Shown here piece by piece: positions 54,169 to 62,764 of a stretch of 62,764 bases of DNA. Every line of letters starts with the position of its first letter. Positions within the stretch are counted from its first letter, which is position 1. Below the pieces are notes generated by a model. It was not told where the DNA came from and searched no databases. It was given only the letters and a program-made list of their open reading frames with translations. This DNA is from an uncultured Porphyromonadaceae bacterium (GTDB taxonomy: Bacteria; Bacteroidota; Bacteroidia; Bacteroidales; Muribaculaceae). The stretch lies in contig CAMWTJ010000010.1 in NCBI GenBank assembly GCA_947177185.1, forward strand, positions 1-62,764. The letters run 5' to 3'. Position numbers and translations under genes: made by a program.

Positions 54169-54543
54169 TCAGCGTACGGCGATTACTTCCACCTCCACGA
54201 GCACACCTTTGGGCAGAGTGCGCACCGCAACGGCACTGCGTGCCGGATACGGAGCCTCGAAAGCCTCGGCATACACTTCGTTCATAGCGGCGAAATCGTC
54301 CATGTCGGCCAGAAACACAGTGGTTTTGACCACATTGGCGGTAGTGAGTCCGGCTGCCGCGAGTATAGCCTTCACATTGGCCATAGCCTGACGCGCCTGA
54401 GCTGTGATGCCTTCAGGAATCAGACCCGTGGCGGGATCGATAGGAATCTGTCCGCTTGCGAAAAGCATGGAACCTGTGTCGATAGCCTGGCTGTAGGGGC
54501 CAATGGCGCCGGGAGCGTTTGTGGTAGAGATAACGTTCTTCAT
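54169..54543 (-). CDS. RidA family enamine/imine deaminase
   Basis: 124 aa, full length. [35 protein letters not shown] and [24 protein letters not shown] contain the conserved Arg of the active site. RidA proteins hydrolyse reactive 2-aminoacrylate. Last gene of the HAD-recR-GNAT-RidA operon, 1 nt after the GNAT stop. Confidence 0.95.
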   Translation of the reverse strand: MKNVISTTNAPGAIGPYSQAIDTGSMLFASGQIPIDPATGLIPEGITAQARQAMANVKAILAAAGLTTANVVKTTVFLADMDDFAAMNEVYAEAFEAPYPARSAVAVRTLPKGVLVEVEVIAVR

Positions 54544-54544
54544 A

Positions 54545-55084
54545 TTATAATAACACTTGGTAAAGAATTATGTCGCAGAAACTGCGGCCACGTCGCAGAT
54601 ACGAGCGCACACGACCGCATGTGGAAAAACCGGCGGCGGCAAACAATGCGCGCGACGCTTCGTTGTCGACGGCCACAAGTGCCATCAGCATGTGCAGTCC
54701 GAGAGTCGAGGCCGCATAAGCCTTGGCCACCGACAGCACCCGCGAGGCAAGACCGCGCCGGCGGTAGGCCGGTGCGATAAATATGCCGACACGCGCATGG
54801 CGGTCGCGCGCGTCGCAATGCGTGAAATCAAGCGTGCCTACTGCCTCGCCCGTCGCCTCGAGCTCGACTATCATGCGCAACTGGCCGCAGCTGTATATAT
54901 CGCCGTCGTAGTTGTCGATATACTCCGCCAGCTGATGGCGGCTCACAGGCGCCACGCCGGTACCGCACTCCCATAGCCCGGGGTCGTTTTCCCACAGATA
55001 CATCATATCGGTATCCGACGGTTCGGGCGCACGCATACGCACAGTTCCGTCGGACAGCATAGGAGTGGAGAAACGCGGTGTCAT
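54545..55084 (-). CDS. GNAT family N-acetyltransferase (RimJ/RimL type)
   Basis: 179 aa. It starts [46 protein letters not shown] holds the acetyl-CoA pyrophosphate loop (RRRGLA), and [15 protein letters not shown] is motif B. The substrate is unknown. It overlaps recR by 4 nt. Confidence 0.9.
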   Translation of the reverse strand: MTPRFSTPMLSDGTVRMRAPEPSDTDMMYLWENDPGLWECGTGVAPVSRHQLAEYIDNYDGDIYSCGQLRMIVELEATGEAVGTLDFTHCDARDRHARVGIFIAPAYRRRGLASRVLSVAKAYAASTLGLHMLMALVAVDNEASRALFAAAGFSTCGRVRSYLRRGRSFCDIILYQVLL

Positions 55085-55707
55085 AAGGCAAACGAGTCAG
55101 AAAACGGCGTGCGGTTGAGCAGCGAACGGCCGAGAGTGATTTCGTCGGTGAATTCTATCTCGTTGCCCACACTCACTCCGCGTGCCAGCTGTGTCACACG
55201 CACCCCCGCGTGCTGCGAGAGGCGGCGGTATATGTAAAAATTGGTGGTATCGCCCTCCATGGTCGCACTCAGGGCCAATATCACCTCGTCGACGTCGCCG
55301 GCCTCCACGCGCTCCACAAGCGAATCTATCTCGAGCATGTCGGGGCCTACGCCGTCCACCGGCGATATCAGGCCGCCCAACACATGGTAAAGCCCGTGGT
55401 ACTCGCCCGTAGACTCCACGCTCATCACATCGCGCACACTCTCCACCACACACACCGTGCGGCGGTCGCGCAGCGGCGACGCGCATATGGGACACAGCTC
55501 CGTATCGCTGATGTTGTGGCACACGTCGCAATAGCGGATGCCTTCGCGCATATCGATAATGGCACGCCCCAGCGCCGAGGCCTCGCGCGGCTCGCGGCGC
55601 AGCAGATGGAGCGCCAGGCGCAGCGCGGTCTTGCGCCCGATGCCCGGCAGACGCGACAGCTCGGTCACGGCGGATTCAAGCAGCGGCGATGCGAATTTCT
55701 GCTCCAT
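55081..55707 (-). CDS. recR: Recombination mediator protein RecR
   Basis: 208 aa from ATG 55707 ([22 protein letters not shown]); a GTG one codon earlier is also open. HhH region [17 protein letters not shown], zinc finger C60-x2-C63-x8-C72-x2-C75, and a TOPRIM domain ([35 protein letters not shown]). It loads RecA with RecF/RecO in gap repair. It overlaps the HAD gene stop by 1 nt. Confidence 0.96.
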   Translation of the reverse strand: MEQKFASPLLESAVTELSRLPGIGRKTALRLALHLLRREPREASALGRAIIDMREGIRYCDVCHNISDTELCPICASPLRDRRTVCVVESVRDVMSVESTGEYHGLYHVLGGLISPVDGVGPDMLEIDSLVERVEAGDVDEVILALSATMEGDTTNFYIYRRLSQHAGVRVTQLARGVSVGNEIEFTDEITLGRSLLNRTPFSDSFAL

Positions 55708-56348
55708 CACACAAACAATGCTTCCATACGCTCGGGAGTGAATCCCTCGAAAGAGTCTATGACGATATCGCCGCGCCCCTCTATGTCGGACGGTTTCAGC
55801 GTAGTGGCCACAGCCACCACCTTGCCTCCCGCGCGTCGGCCGGCCTCAAGTCCGGCGCGGCTGTCCTCGAACACAACGCAGCGTTCGGGCGCCACTCCGA
55901 GTCTGGAAGCAGCCAGCAGATAGCCTTCGGGGTCGGGTTTGGAGTTGGCCACATCGGCATCGGTCACAACCACGTCCACCAACTCGCGCAACTGCGGAAG
56001 CTGGGCGAACAGCGCCTCCATCTTGTCGGTATTGCTGCTTGTGACTATTGCGCTCGGTATGCCATCCCGCCTTAGCGCCGACAGAAAGTCCGCAACACCC
56101 GGAAAAATCCTGTATCGGATGTTCTCCTCAAGATCCTTCAGGTGCACGCGCAGCTCGGCCTGCGCGGCCGGAGCCGGGAAATACGTGTCCAATATATCAG
56201 GCAGTGTGGTGCCCTTTATGGCGTAGGCAAAGTTTTCCACTCCCGTCGGAAACAGCGAGTCCATGCGTGTCCAGAACTCGGTGTATATGCTCTCGCTGTC
56301 TATCAGCACACCGTCCAGGTCAAACAGCGCCGCGATTTTTTTACTCAT
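55707..56348 (-). CDS. HAD-family phosphatase (beta-phosphoglucomutase-like)
   Basis: 213 aa from ATG 56348 ([19 protein letters not shown]); the frame extends 8 codons upstream into the promoter. HAD motif [11 protein letters not shown], motif II VTSSN, motif III around [14 protein letters not shown] and motif [17 protein letters not shown] are all present. Substrate probably a sugar phosphate. First gene of its operon. Confidence 0.92.
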   Translation of the reverse strand: MSKKIAALFDLDGVLIDSESIYTEFWTRMDSLFPTGVENFAYAIKGTTLPDILDTYFPAPAAQAELRVHLKDLEENIRYRIFPGVADFLSALRRDGIPSAIVTSSNTDKMEALFAQLPQLRELVDVVVTDADVANSKPDPEGYLLAASRLGVAPERCVVFEDSRAGLEAGRRAGGKVVAVATTLKPSDIEGRGDIVIDSFEGFTPERMEALFV

Positions 56349-56369
56349 AATCCGTGTAGTATTGTCACG

Positions 56370-56400
56370 CAAATTTAGCGATTTTCAGCGAAACATGCAA
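56370..56400 (-). promoter_or_regulatory. Promoter of the HAD-recR-GNAT-RidA operon
   Basis: TAAATTTG (56377-56370, minus strand) with TTG at 56400-56398, 20 nt upstream, matches the Bacteroidetes -7/-33 pattern. It lies between the helicase stop and the HAD start. Confidence 0.7.
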
Positions 56401-56402
56401 TT

Positions 56403-57725
56403 TCAGCGCGCCTCGCTTATGCGCACTTTACGCCCCTTGATTTTTTTGCCGCCGAGGTCAGCCAGCAGACGCGCGGCCACAGCGCGCGGCACAGCCACAT
56501 AGGCACAGCGGTCGCGCAGGTCGATTTTGCCTATTTGTCGGGCATCGATACCTCCCTGCTGACACAGGAAGCCCACAATGTCGCCTCGCGATATCTTGTC
56601 CTTCTTGCCTGCGTCAAAAAACAAAGTGGCCACAGCCTCGCGGCTCTCGGCCGGAACGGCTGCTGCGGGGTCGAAATCGCCGTCGGGCGTGCTCACGAAT
56701 TCGGGCACATCTTCCTTGGCCGATTCAATCACAAACACCTCGCCCGACGCGCCCATGCGCCCTGTGCGGCCGTTGCGGTGTGTCCACACCTCGGCCGTAG
56801 ATGGCATATGGTAATGCACCACCGCCTGCACAGTGTCTATATCAAGCCCACGCGAACCGAGGTCGGTCGACACGAGCAGCGGCGTAGTGCCGTTGTTGAA
56901 GCGCACAATCGCCTTGTCGCGGTCTATCTGGTCGAGGCCTCCGTGATACAGTCCTACGGGCAAGCCTGCGCGCTTCATGGCGCCAAACACGCGCTCCGCC
57001 GCATCGCGATAGTTCACGAACACTATGGTGCGTTCGCCGCCCATAGCGCGCAGCAGAGCCTCGAGTGTTTCCAGCTTGTCGGGCGACGGCGACAGCACAC
57101 GCCGCAGCGACACCGCGCCGCCGGCGCCCTCGTCCGTGCCTCTGAAGTCAACCGTGGCTGCACCGCCGAGGTCCACAAAATCCGGCAATTCGGACAGTTG
57201 TGTGGCCGACGTCAGCACCACAAGGCTCAACGAACGCATGCGCCGCACTATCGAGCGCATGTCGTCCTGAAAACCGAGCTCGAGCGACTTGTCGTACTCG
57301 TCGAGCACAAGCGCCCGCACAGCCGACACATCCACACGCCCGCGGCGCATATGGTCAAGCAGACGCCCCGGAGTGGCCACCACAATGTCGGGCGCCACCG
57401 ACAGCGTGGCTTTCTCCTCCTCTACGGAATGGCCGCCGTACAGCGCCGACACCTTCAGCACGCCCGCCGCTATGCGGCGCAGCACCTCCGCCGTCTGTAT
57501 CACAAGTTCTCGCGAAGGAGCTATCACTACCGCCTGCACACGGCCGTCGGGACGCCCCGTGGCACGCAGCAGCTGCAGAGCGAAGCCCACGGTCTTGCCC
57601 GAGCCGGTGGGCGCGAGCAGCACAATGTGTTTCGAGCTCTGTCGCTCCATGGCGCGCTGCATGGCATTGAGGTTCTCGATGCCAAGACGGCTGCGTATGT
57701 TGTCGGCTATCTCTTTTCGGGTCAT
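56403..57725 (-). CDS. dbpA: DEAD-box-type RNA helicase (DbpA-like)
   Basis: 440 aa. Q-motif region NLNAMQRAM, Walker A APTGSGKT (38-45), PSRELVIQ, TPGRLLDH, motif II as DEYD (142-145, not DEAD), SAT (173-175), motif VI HRNGRTGRMGASGE, and a C-terminal DbpA RNA-binding domain (GDIVGFLCQQGGIDARQIGKI). DbpA acts in 50S ribosome assembly by binding 23S rRNA. Single gene. Confidence 0.92.
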   Translation of the reverse strand: MTRKEIADNIRSRLGIENLNAMQRAMERQSSKHIVLLAPTGSGKTVGFALQLLRATGRPDGRVQAVVIAPSRELVIQTAEVLRRIAAGVLKVSALYGGHSVEEEKATLSVAPDIVVATPGRLLDHMRRGRVDVSAVRALVLDEYDKSLELGFQDDMRSIVRRMRSLSLVVLTSATQLSELPDFVDLGGAATVDFRGTDEGAGGAVSLRRVLSPSPDKLETLEALLRAMGGERTIVFVNYRDAAERVFGAMKRAGLPVGLYHGGLDQIDRDKAIVRFNNGTTPLLVSTDLGSRGLDIDTVQAVVHYHMPSTAEVWTHRNGRTGRMGASGEVFVIESAKEDVPEFVSTPDGDFDPAAAVPAESREAVATLFFDAGKKDKISRGDIVGFLCQQGGIDARQIGKIDLRDRCAYVAVPRAVAARLLADLGGKKIKGRKVRISEAR

Positions 57726-57758
57726 ACAATACTATGGGATGAAACTGTCGGTCCCGGT

Positions 57759-58265
57759 TCAGAGGTTGGCATTTACTATTGCCTCGAATTTCTCGGCAGG
57801 CAGCAGCTCATTGGTTCCCTCAAAGCGCACCGATGTGCCGTCGGGCTTCATAAGCACCACAGTAGGCACGGCGCGCACGCCGAAATTCTCTGCCGTAAGC
57901 GGGCATTTGTCCACATCCACCGACACGAAACGCACCTTGCCGTCGTACTTCTTGGCCGTGGCATCAAACACGGGCGCAAGCATCTTGCAGGGGCCGCACC
58001 ATGTGGCATTGAAATCAAGCACCGTGAGCACGCGCACCTTGGAGTTCTGCCTGTAGGCATTGTCGTCGGCGAGGTCTATCACTCCGCCTTCCACGCTCTG
58101 GATTTGGTCGTCGACAAAAGCCACGGTCTGCTCGGCAGCCTGTGCCGTTGCCTCCACGCTTTCCTTTACAGCGTCGTCGGCTTCCTTCGCGGCCTGCTGC
58201 GTCTTTGCGCAGGATGCTGTGAGCATTGCTGCCACCACAGCCACATAAATAGCTATTTTTTTCAT
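57759..58265 (-). CDS. Thioredoxin-fold lipoprotein
   Basis: 168 aa from ATG 58265 (MKKIAIYVAVVAAMLTASCAK). Lipobox LTASC, an Ala/Glu-rich linker, then a thioredoxin domain with FNATWCGPCKMLAPVF (active site WCGPC) and the cis-Pro in VRAVPTVVLM. It probably sits in the periplasm as a membrane-anchored disulfide reductase or oxidase. Confidence 0.92.
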   Translation of the reverse strand: MKKIAIYVAVVAAMLTASCAKTQQAAKEADDAVKESVEATAQAAEQTVAFVDDQIQSVEGGVIDLADDNAYRQNSKVRVLTVLDFNATWCGPCKMLAPVFDATAKKYDGKVRFVSVDVDKCPLTAENFGVRAVPTVVLMKPDGTSVRFEGTNELLPAEKFEAIVNANL

Positions 58266-58357
58266 ATTCCGTTGTTTGTATATTATATATAACAACGCCG
58301 GACTGCTTTTTACGCATCCGCGCGTCGTTTTTGAAAAAATCCTCAGACAAGAAACAA

Positions 58358-58382
58358 GGGGCGCACGGAGTCCGTGCGCCCC
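58358..58382 (-). terminator. Intrinsic terminator of mdh
   Basis: 12-bp GC-rich perfect stem (58358-58369 with 58371-58382) 30 nt after the mdh stop, followed on the minus strand by TTGTTTCTTG. Confidence 0.75.
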
Positions 58383-58412
58383 TGTATGCTTAATCCGGGA
58401 TGCGGTCTGCTA

Positions 58413-59348
58413 TCAGAGTGCGCCTGCCAGAGCGGCGTTGGTCTTGCGCACAGCCTCGGCGCTCTTTTCAAACAGAGCTTTTTCGGCGTCGTTGAGCTTG
58501 AACTCAACCACTTTTTCGATACCGTTGCGGCCGAGCACACAGGGCACGCCGATGCAGATGTCGCTCTGGCCATATTCGCCTTCGAGCAGAGCCGAGCAGG
58601 AAATCAGTTTCTTCTCGTCGTGCAGGATAGCCTCTACGAGCTGTGCTGCAGCTGCGCCGGGAGCGTACCATGCGCTGGTGCCGAGCAGTTTGGTCAGGGT
58701 GGCACCGCCCACCATGGTGTCGGCAGCTACCTTTTCCAGCACTTCGGCATCAAGGAGTTCGGATGCGGGGATGCCGCGGTGGGCGGCGTAGCGCACCAGA
58801 GGTATCATGGTTGTGTCGCCGTGGCCGCCGATCACGATGCCTTCCACTTCAGTGATGTTCACACCGAGAGCAAGGCTCAGGAAATAGCGGAAACGAGCGC
58901 TGTCGAGGGCGCCGCCCATGCCGATGATGCGTTCCTTGGGCAGACCGCTGGTCTTGTGAATCAGATAGGTCATGGTGTCCATGGGGTTCGACACGCATAT
59001 CACGATAGCGTTGGGCGAGTGCTTCAGCACGTTGTCCATAACGCTCTTCACGATACCGGCGTTCACACCGATCAGCTCTTCACGGGTCATACCGGGCTTG
59101 CGGGGAATACCGCTCGTGATCACCACCACGTCGCTGCCTTCGGTCTTGGCGTAATCGTTGGTCACGCCGGTCAGACGGGTGTTGATTCCCAGGATGCTGG
59201 CTGTCTGCATGATATCCATGGCCTTGCCTTCCGACACGCCTTCCTTGATATCAAGAAGAACCACCTCGTCTGCCACCTGATTGGTTACAAGCACATTAGC
59301 ACATGTTGCGCCTACGTTGCCGGCGCCTACGACTGTTACTTTAGACAT
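58413..59348 (-). CDS. mdh: Malate dehydrogenase
   Basis: 311 aa, NAD-dependent oxidation of malate to oxaloacetate. GAGNVG (8-13), the substrate-loop Arg83 and Arg89 in IPRKPGMTREEL, NPMDTMTYL (121-129), Asp149 and Arg152 region (LDSARFRYFL) and catalytic His176 in IGGHGDTTMIP. LDH-like malate dehydrogenase type. Monocistronic, with promoter and terminator. Confidence 0.97.
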   Translation of the reverse strand: MSKVTVVGAGNVGATCANVLVTNQVADEVVLLDIKEGVSEGKAMDIMQTASILGINTRLTGVTNDYAKTEGSDVVVITSGIPRKPGMTREELIGVNAGIVKSVMDNVLKHSPNAIVICVSNPMDTMTYLIHKTSGLPKERIIGMGGALDSARFRYFLSLALGVNITEVEGIVIGGHGDTTMIPLVRYAAHRGIPASELLDAEVLEKVAADTMVGGATLTKLLGTSAWYAPGAAAAQLVEAILHDEKKLISCSALLEGEYGQSDICIGVPCVLGRNGIEKVVEFKLNDAEKALFEKSAEAVRKTNAALAGAL

Positions 59349-59388
59349 ATTATTCGGTTTAAGAATGTTTGATTGGTTATGATAGGTG

Positions 59389-59396
59389 CAAAATTA
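59389..59396 (-). promoter_or_regulatory. Probable -7 box of mdh
   Basis: TAATTTTG on the minus strand fits TAnnTTTG, 41 nt upstream of the mdh start. The -33 region is T/A-rich without an unambiguous TTTG at ideal spacing. Confidence 0.5.
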
Positions 59397-59451
59397 GCTA
59401 TTTTTTTTATCAAAAAACATCCTTCCCCGATATTTTTCACGATGTTTTCAC

Positions 59452-59459
59452 TATTTTTG
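59452..59459 (+). promoter_or_regulatory. Probable -7 box of the gene at 59482
   Basis: TATTTTTG on the plus strand fits TAnnTTTG, with a T-rich element (TTTTTC) near 59432-59437. Transcription would start near 59466, giving a leader under 20 nt. Confidence 0.5.
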
Positions 59460-59481
59460 CAGGACAAAACCGAAAAGCTTC

Positions 59482-60015
59482 ATGAGAATGGCAAGTTTTC
59501 TGCGCACGGCGGCCGTGGCACTGCTCCTGATAATGGCCGCGTTCGGGTATTTCATGCTTCGCGACACCCGCGTCGCAGCATGGATTCCACTCGGCATATC
59601 CGCAACCGCCGGCCTCGCCTGCGGCATCGGCCTGCGCCGGTTCGCGCCCGCCATCACCGGCTTCAGCCGCACAGCGGCGGCATCCGTGACTGTCGGCGCC
59701 GCCGGGGCCATACTCATGTTCTTCGCCCTTTTGCTCACTAACACCTGCGGCGCCGACCGCGAGCACCCGCAGACAGTAAGCGGCACGGTGATAAGCAAAC
59801 ATGTGCGCACGGAAGCAGCCACACGGCGTGTCGGCAGGCGATATGTGCGCGACAGCTCCCGCAAGATTTACCACTACGAATACACTCTAATGCTGCCCGA
59901 CAGCACCACCGTAAGGCGCTCAACCGACGCCGCCGGCTACCGGCGTCTGCGCATCGGCGCGCACCGCAAAGTAGAGATATTGAGCGGAAAACTCGGATGG
60001 CCTGTGGTCAGATAG
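59482..60015 (+). CDS. Small membrane protein of unknown function
   Basis: 177 aa. Three hydrophobic segments (about 8-26, 31-50, 66-88) precede a basic C-terminal domain rich in Arg and beta-strand-like sequence (TVSGTVISKHVRTEA, YHYEYTLMLPDSTTV, KVEILSGKLGWPVV), the layout of DUF3592-like proteins; I do not recognise it with certainty. A second ATG at 59488 is possible. Confidence 0.7.
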   Translation: MRMASFLRTAAVALLLIMAAFGYFMLRDTRVAAWIPLGISATAGLACGIGLRRFAPAITGFSRTAAASVTVGAAGAILMFFALLLTNTCGADREHPQTVSGTVISKHVRTEAATRRVGRRYVRDSSRKIYHYEYTLMLPDSTTVRRSTDAAGYRRLRIGAHRKVEILSGKLGWPVVR

Positions 60016-60058
60016 GCCACGGCGGACAGTCAACAAACTATTAATACCCTACACTCCT

Positions 60059-60457
60059 ATGAACAGCATCGACAAGAATATTATCCGGGGCATACTCGAC
60101 GAGATGCACATATCCTCCACTATCGACGACGACGGCGATATCATGGTGATACAGTCGGCCGACGAGGATTTTGTCTACGACGTATTTATCTACATACTGG
60201 TCAACAACAACCGTCTGTCCTTTCTTGCGGCCGCACAGGGCTACGAACCGCAGGCCGATCTCCTTTTCCTTGCCAACCGCCACAACTGCCGCCGCAATCT
60301 CCCCACCGCGGTGGTGCGCGACGGAGCCATACGCATGGAGTACAGCTACATGCTCGACGAGGAAGTGAGCCGCGACTACATACGGGAGAACTGCATCGGC
60401 ATGACTCTCAGCGCCATATGGCACGGCTTCATGGAACTTGAGCGTGAATCCGACTGA
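60059..60457 (+). CDS. YbjN-domain protein
   Basis: 132 aa, acidic, soluble. ISSTIDDDGDIMVIQ, NNRLSFLAAAQGY, LANRHNCRRNLPTAVVR and YSYMLDEEVSRDYIREN fit the YbjN/type III chaperone-like fold. Function unknown in Bacteroidales. It is followed after 9 nt by the DUF2284 gene. Confidence 0.75.
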   Translation: MNSIDKNIIRGILDEMHISSTIDDDGDIMVIQSADEDFVYDVFIYILVNNNRLSFLAAAQGYEPQADLLFLANRHNCRRNLPTAVVRDGAIRMEYSYMLDEEVSRDYIRENCIGMTLSAIWHGFMELERESD

Positions 60458-60466
60458 TCCCTGCGC

Positions 60467-61003
60467 ATGACGCGACGGCTGGAGTGGCTTGAGGCCGTAA
60501 TTACTACCGACAGCGCGTTCGACGCCTTCCGCGATGCCGGGCGCATAGGCAGCTATTGTCTTTCGTGTCCGCAGCACGCTCGCTCGTGGCTGTGCCCGCC
60601 GCTCGACAGCGCCGTGATACAGCAGCTCGCCGGCTTCACTCACGTGCGCATGATCGGCCTGCAGATTTTCACCACAGCGACCGATGCAGCCACACCGGCA
60701 GAAGCCATACTCGCCGGCGAGCGCCGCGACTTCGAGGCGCAGCTGCTCAGACTTGAAAAAGAGCTCGGCGGACGCGCATGCGGCTTCAGCGGCCGGTGTC
60801 CGTATTGCGACCGCACACCATGCGCCCGCATCGCAGGGCAGCCCTGCCGCCACCCCGACCTGGCGCGCCCGTCGCTCGAAGCCTGCGGTTTCGACGTCGC
60901 AGCCATCGCGTCGCAATGCCTGCACAAGGAAATATTATGGGCCCGCGACGGCGTACACCCGCCCTACTATATGCTGGTGGGCGCAGTGTTCCACAATGCC
61001 TGA
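60467..61003 (+). CDS. DUF2284 family putative metal-binding protein
   Basis: 178 aa. Cys pattern CLSCPQHARSWLCPP and GRCPYCDRTPCARIAGQPCRHPDLARPSLEACGFDV is typical of DUF2284, thought to bind metal. About ten Cys in all. Co-transcribed with the YbjN-like gene. Confidence 0.8.
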   Translation: MTRRLEWLEAVITTDSAFDAFRDAGRIGSYCLSCPQHARSWLCPPLDSAVIQQLAGFTHVRMIGLQIFTTATDAATPAEAILAGERRDFEAQLLRLEKELGGRACGFSGRCPYCDRTPCARIAGQPCRHPDLARPSLEACGFDVAAIASQCLHKEILWARDGVHPPYYMLVGAVFHNA

Positions 61004-61036
61004 CAGCGCTTAACCCATAAAAATAATGAGGCTGTG

Positions 61037-61297
61037 TCAAAAGTGAACTGCCGCTTCGTCTTTCTCGACGAGCGCGAGCAAGTCGAACGACATTTGATTA
61101 TCTCCCATTCGGTCGATAATCTGAAGGTTGTCGCCGCCCCACGGAATATAAGAGAGATTTTCGTCAACGATGGTAGGCACAATGTCAACTTCCTCACGGA
61201 AGATTGTGGCCGAGTTGACAGTGAACGCGGCGCGGGCCTCGTAGCCCGGAAGCGTTTCGACGGAGTTGTAAATAAGGTCGGAAAAAGGAAAGTCCAT
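61037..61297 (-). CDS. Hypothetical protein (MDFxFS-type)
   Basis: 86 aa, starting MDFPFSDLIYNSVETLPGYE and ending KDEAAVHF. No domain recognised. It has a TAACTTTG box upstream (minus strand, about 61325-61318). Its N-terminus resembles the small ORF at 61902-62069. Just downstream the plus strand reads GAGGCTGTGTCAAAAG, which is reminiscent of insertion-sequence ends. Confidence 0.5.
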   Translation of the reverse strand: MDFPFSDLIYNSVETLPGYEARAAFTVNSATIFREEVDIVPTIVDENLSYIPWGGDNLQIIDRMGDNQMSFDLLALVEKDEAAVHF

Positions 61298-61355
61298 AAC
61301 GATGCTGATTTGTCAGCAAAGTTATGGACTCTATGGGCCGCGCGAAAAGACGCGT

Positions 61356-61823
61356 TTATTCTGTTGGATTTATCTCACCAAACGTTCTGTCTATAAAAAG
61401 GAACGTATTGCAAACGGCATCGCCATTAGAATTTGTTATAGTTATTTGGTCAGACATTTCAGGCGTTCCTGAAGCATTTTCGTTAAAATAGATTTTAAGC
61501 GTATTGCGGTCAACCGATGTTAAAGAAAAACCCATTTCGGGATTTGTATATGAATCATTCGGACCAACCAATGTATAATTGATGTCGTGATTAGAACACT
61601 TTAAAACGACATCTCCTTCTCGATAATTTGCTTCAATGTATATAATTGAAGAATTGGGAAAATCAGTAGCTGTGCGATTCCGAATTACGACTTTAATATC
61701 TTCTGCGTCAGATACTGAAACCAATTCCCAGTCCATATAATCTTCCGGCACGTCATGAGTACAAGATGCCATAGCGATTAATATGGAAACAATTAGTAGT
61801 ACTGAATGAATCTTAAATTTCAT
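61356..61823 (-). CDS. Hypothetical lipoprotein
   Basis: 155 aa from ATG 61823 (MKFKIHSVLLIVSILIAMASCTHD). Lipobox AMASC. The mature part looks like a single beta-sandwich (VSVSDAEDIKVVIRNRTA, SSIIYIEANYREGDVVLKC, NTLKIYFNENASGTPE). Function unknown. Lower GC than the housekeeping genes to its left. Confidence 0.75.
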   Translation of the reverse strand: MKFKIHSVLLIVSILIAMASCTHDVPEDYMDWELVSVSDAEDIKVVIRNRTATDFPNSSIIYIEANYREGDVVLKCSNHDINYTLVGPNDSYTNPEMGFSLTSVDRNTLKIYFNENASGTPEMSDQITITNSNGDAVCNTFLFIDRTFGEINPTE

Positions 61824-61843
61824 AATTACGATGCATTGATGAG

Positions 61844-61881
61844 ATTGCAAAGTTACGCATTTTCAGAGGAATATGCGTAAC
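61844..61881 (-). promoter_or_regulatory. Promoter with dyad operator upstream of the lipoprotein gene
   Basis: TAACTTTG (-7 type, minus strand, near 61854-61847) overlaps a perfect 9-bp inverted repeat, GTTACGCAT (61852-61860) and ATGCGTAAC (61873-61881). The dyad over the promoter could be a repressor site. Confidence 0.45.
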
Positions 61882-61901
61882 GATTGGGCTACAAAAATAC
61901 T

Positions 61902-62069
61902 TCAAGGTCGTTGACACGGAAGATGCAGCAGTCGCGAATCTTGCGGCACTCGCCGGAGGAAAAACACTGCATGAGCCTTGAAGCCGAGCAGGTTTTCTAT
62001 GCTTGGAAGCATAGCGACGTTGTCGATAACAACCGAGTTGAGATTGAGTTCGGAAAATGAAAAGTCCAT
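61902..62069 (-). pseudogene. Small MDFSFS-type ORF, probably a remnant
   Basis: 55 codons from ATG 62069 (MDFSFSELNLNSVVIDNVAM), N-terminally similar to the protein at 61037-61297. Near its 3' end an alternative frame reads a natural-looking Cys-rich sequence (QCFSSGECRKIRDCCIFRV), which suggests a frameshift. No domain recognised. Confidence 0.4.
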
Positions 62070-62200
62070 AACTTGCTGAATTGTTGTTTACAGCCAATCT
62101 CGGCTGCGTTCGGCATAGGTGGAGCAAGCTCCCCTCTGTTCTCACTGGCACGAGAAGTTTCAGCGAAGTTATGGACCTTATGACGGTTGCGAAAAGACGC

Positions 62201-62749
62201 TTATAAGGATTGTTTTGCGATGGTCGTGTAGTGGGTTATAAAATCCGATTTTGCATTAGTATAGCCGTCTCGATCATGCTCAAATGACTTCCACAAGGAT
62301 AGTTTGAGCTTTTCATAATCTTTGGCAACGTCTGAATGAGTATTTAAGTAGTCTCGGAAATATATTTCATCATTATTGCCATTCAATCTGATATGAATAT
62401 GAAATACTTTATCAGCAAAGCCGTTAGTAGTATAGCCTTTATTAAAATCAAGCCCTGTTTTATTTTCATTCATGCAAATATAACCGGCTTTCACAAGAAG
62501 ATTTTTTATGGCGGTGAAATTTGCAGTCTTGTCAGTTTCTACTAATATGTCTATTATGGGTTTTGCCCAGATACCTTTAATAGCAGTACTGCCAATATGA
62601 TTGATGCGAAAAATTAAATCACCAAGTACAGTTTGAAGATAGGATATTTCTTGTTTAGCCCAATCCGACCATTCGGGATTGGGTGCAGTCAGAATTATCG
62701 GGAATAATTGCCATAATTCTTCAAGAGTCATATCTTCAAGCTTTTTCAT
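62201..62749 (-). CDS. GrpB family protein (UPF0157)
   Basis: 182 aa. NHIGSTAIKGIWAKPIIDILVE is the GrpB nucleotidyltransferase-like signature; YFRDYLNTHSDVAKDYEKLKLSL follows. The gene is strongly AT-rich compared with the rest of the window, so it is probably acquired. A TAAATTTG box lies only 5 nt before the start (62761-62754), which would give a nearly leaderless mRNA. Confidence 0.88.
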   Translation of the reverse strand: MKKLEDMTLEELWQLFPIILTAPNPEWSDWAKQEISYLQTVLGDLIFRINHIGSTAIKGIWAKPIIDILVETDKTANFTAIKNLLVKAGYICMNENKTGLDFNKGYTTNGFADKVFHIHIRLNGNNDEIYFRDYLNTHSDVAKDYEKLKLSLWKSFEHDRDGYTNAKSDFITHYTTIAKQSL

Positions 62750-62764
62750 AGCGCAAATTTACGA

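Noticed and set aside
59401-59408. T8 run upstream of mdh as a phase-variable promoter spacer
   Set aside because: A short T-run in an AT-rich intergenic region is ordinary, and a housekeeping gene is an unlikely target.
1-62764. CRISPR arrays, tRNA and rRNA genes
   Set aside because: I saw no regularly spaced direct repeats and no cloverleaf-like or rRNA sequence.

Overview
The window is chromosomal DNA of a GC-rich member of the Bacteroidales; Muribaculaceae is my best guess but is inference. The grounds are the rplM-rpsI-rpsB-tsf order, Bacteroidetes-type promoters (TTTG, about 20 nt, TAnnTTTG), lipoprotein Wza and BY-kinase Wzc proteins, a DUF4924 gene and weak Shine-Dalgarno signals.

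Layout. 1-2600 is a minus-strand ribosomal protein operon (rplM, rpsI, rpsB, start of tsf). 2672-25108 is a minus-strand surface polysaccharide cluster (cluster A): wza, wzc, wzx, an FrhB-like flavoprotein, two pyruvyltransferase-family genes, nine glycosyltransferases, an EpsG-like polymerase, a hexapeptide acetyltransferase and two membrane acyltransferases. 25109-25668 is a 560-nt intergenic region. 25669-50978 is a second, plus-strand cluster (cluster B): its own wza, wzc and wzx, a nitroreductase, wecB, a PIG-L deacetylase, an ATP-grasp enzyme, a Wzy, a CDP-glycerol-type phosphotransferase, a TagD-Gfo/Idh fusion plus SDR, five glycosyltransferases and three acyltransferases. 51042-59348 holds minus-strand cell-envelope and housekeeping genes (PAP2, LtaS-like, recR, dbpA-like helicase, thioredoxin, mdh). 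59482-62764 holds small plus-strand genes and then an AT-richer, foreign-looking end.

Main result: two layers of apparent phase variation. (1) Between the two divergent clusters lie perfect 19-bp inverted repeats (25276-25294 and 25456-25474). They flank 161 bp carrying one recognisable promoter, which now points to cluster A. Inversion would point it to cluster B, so this looks like an A-or-B toggle between two polysaccharides. (2) Eight runs of 8-9 G/C lie inside cluster genes, six in cluster A and two in cluster B. In the G orientation all eight are followed directly by TA, whichever strand is coding, and most sit in small AT-rich islands. Four runs currently break their gene (two acyltransferases, two GT2 glycosyltransferases) and one extra G would restore each. 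Three are in frame inside the gene, and one only changes a C-terminus. Sequencing error in homopolymers must be excluded, but the placement and shared motif argue for contingency loci.

Neither cluster contains an initiating sugar-phosphate transferase, a UpxY/UpxZ-type regulator or a recombinase, so these must be supplied from elsewhere. The 3' ends of the two wza genes form a roughly 160-bp near-identical inverted repeat around the switch, a sign of duplication or gene conversion and a possible second inversion substrate.
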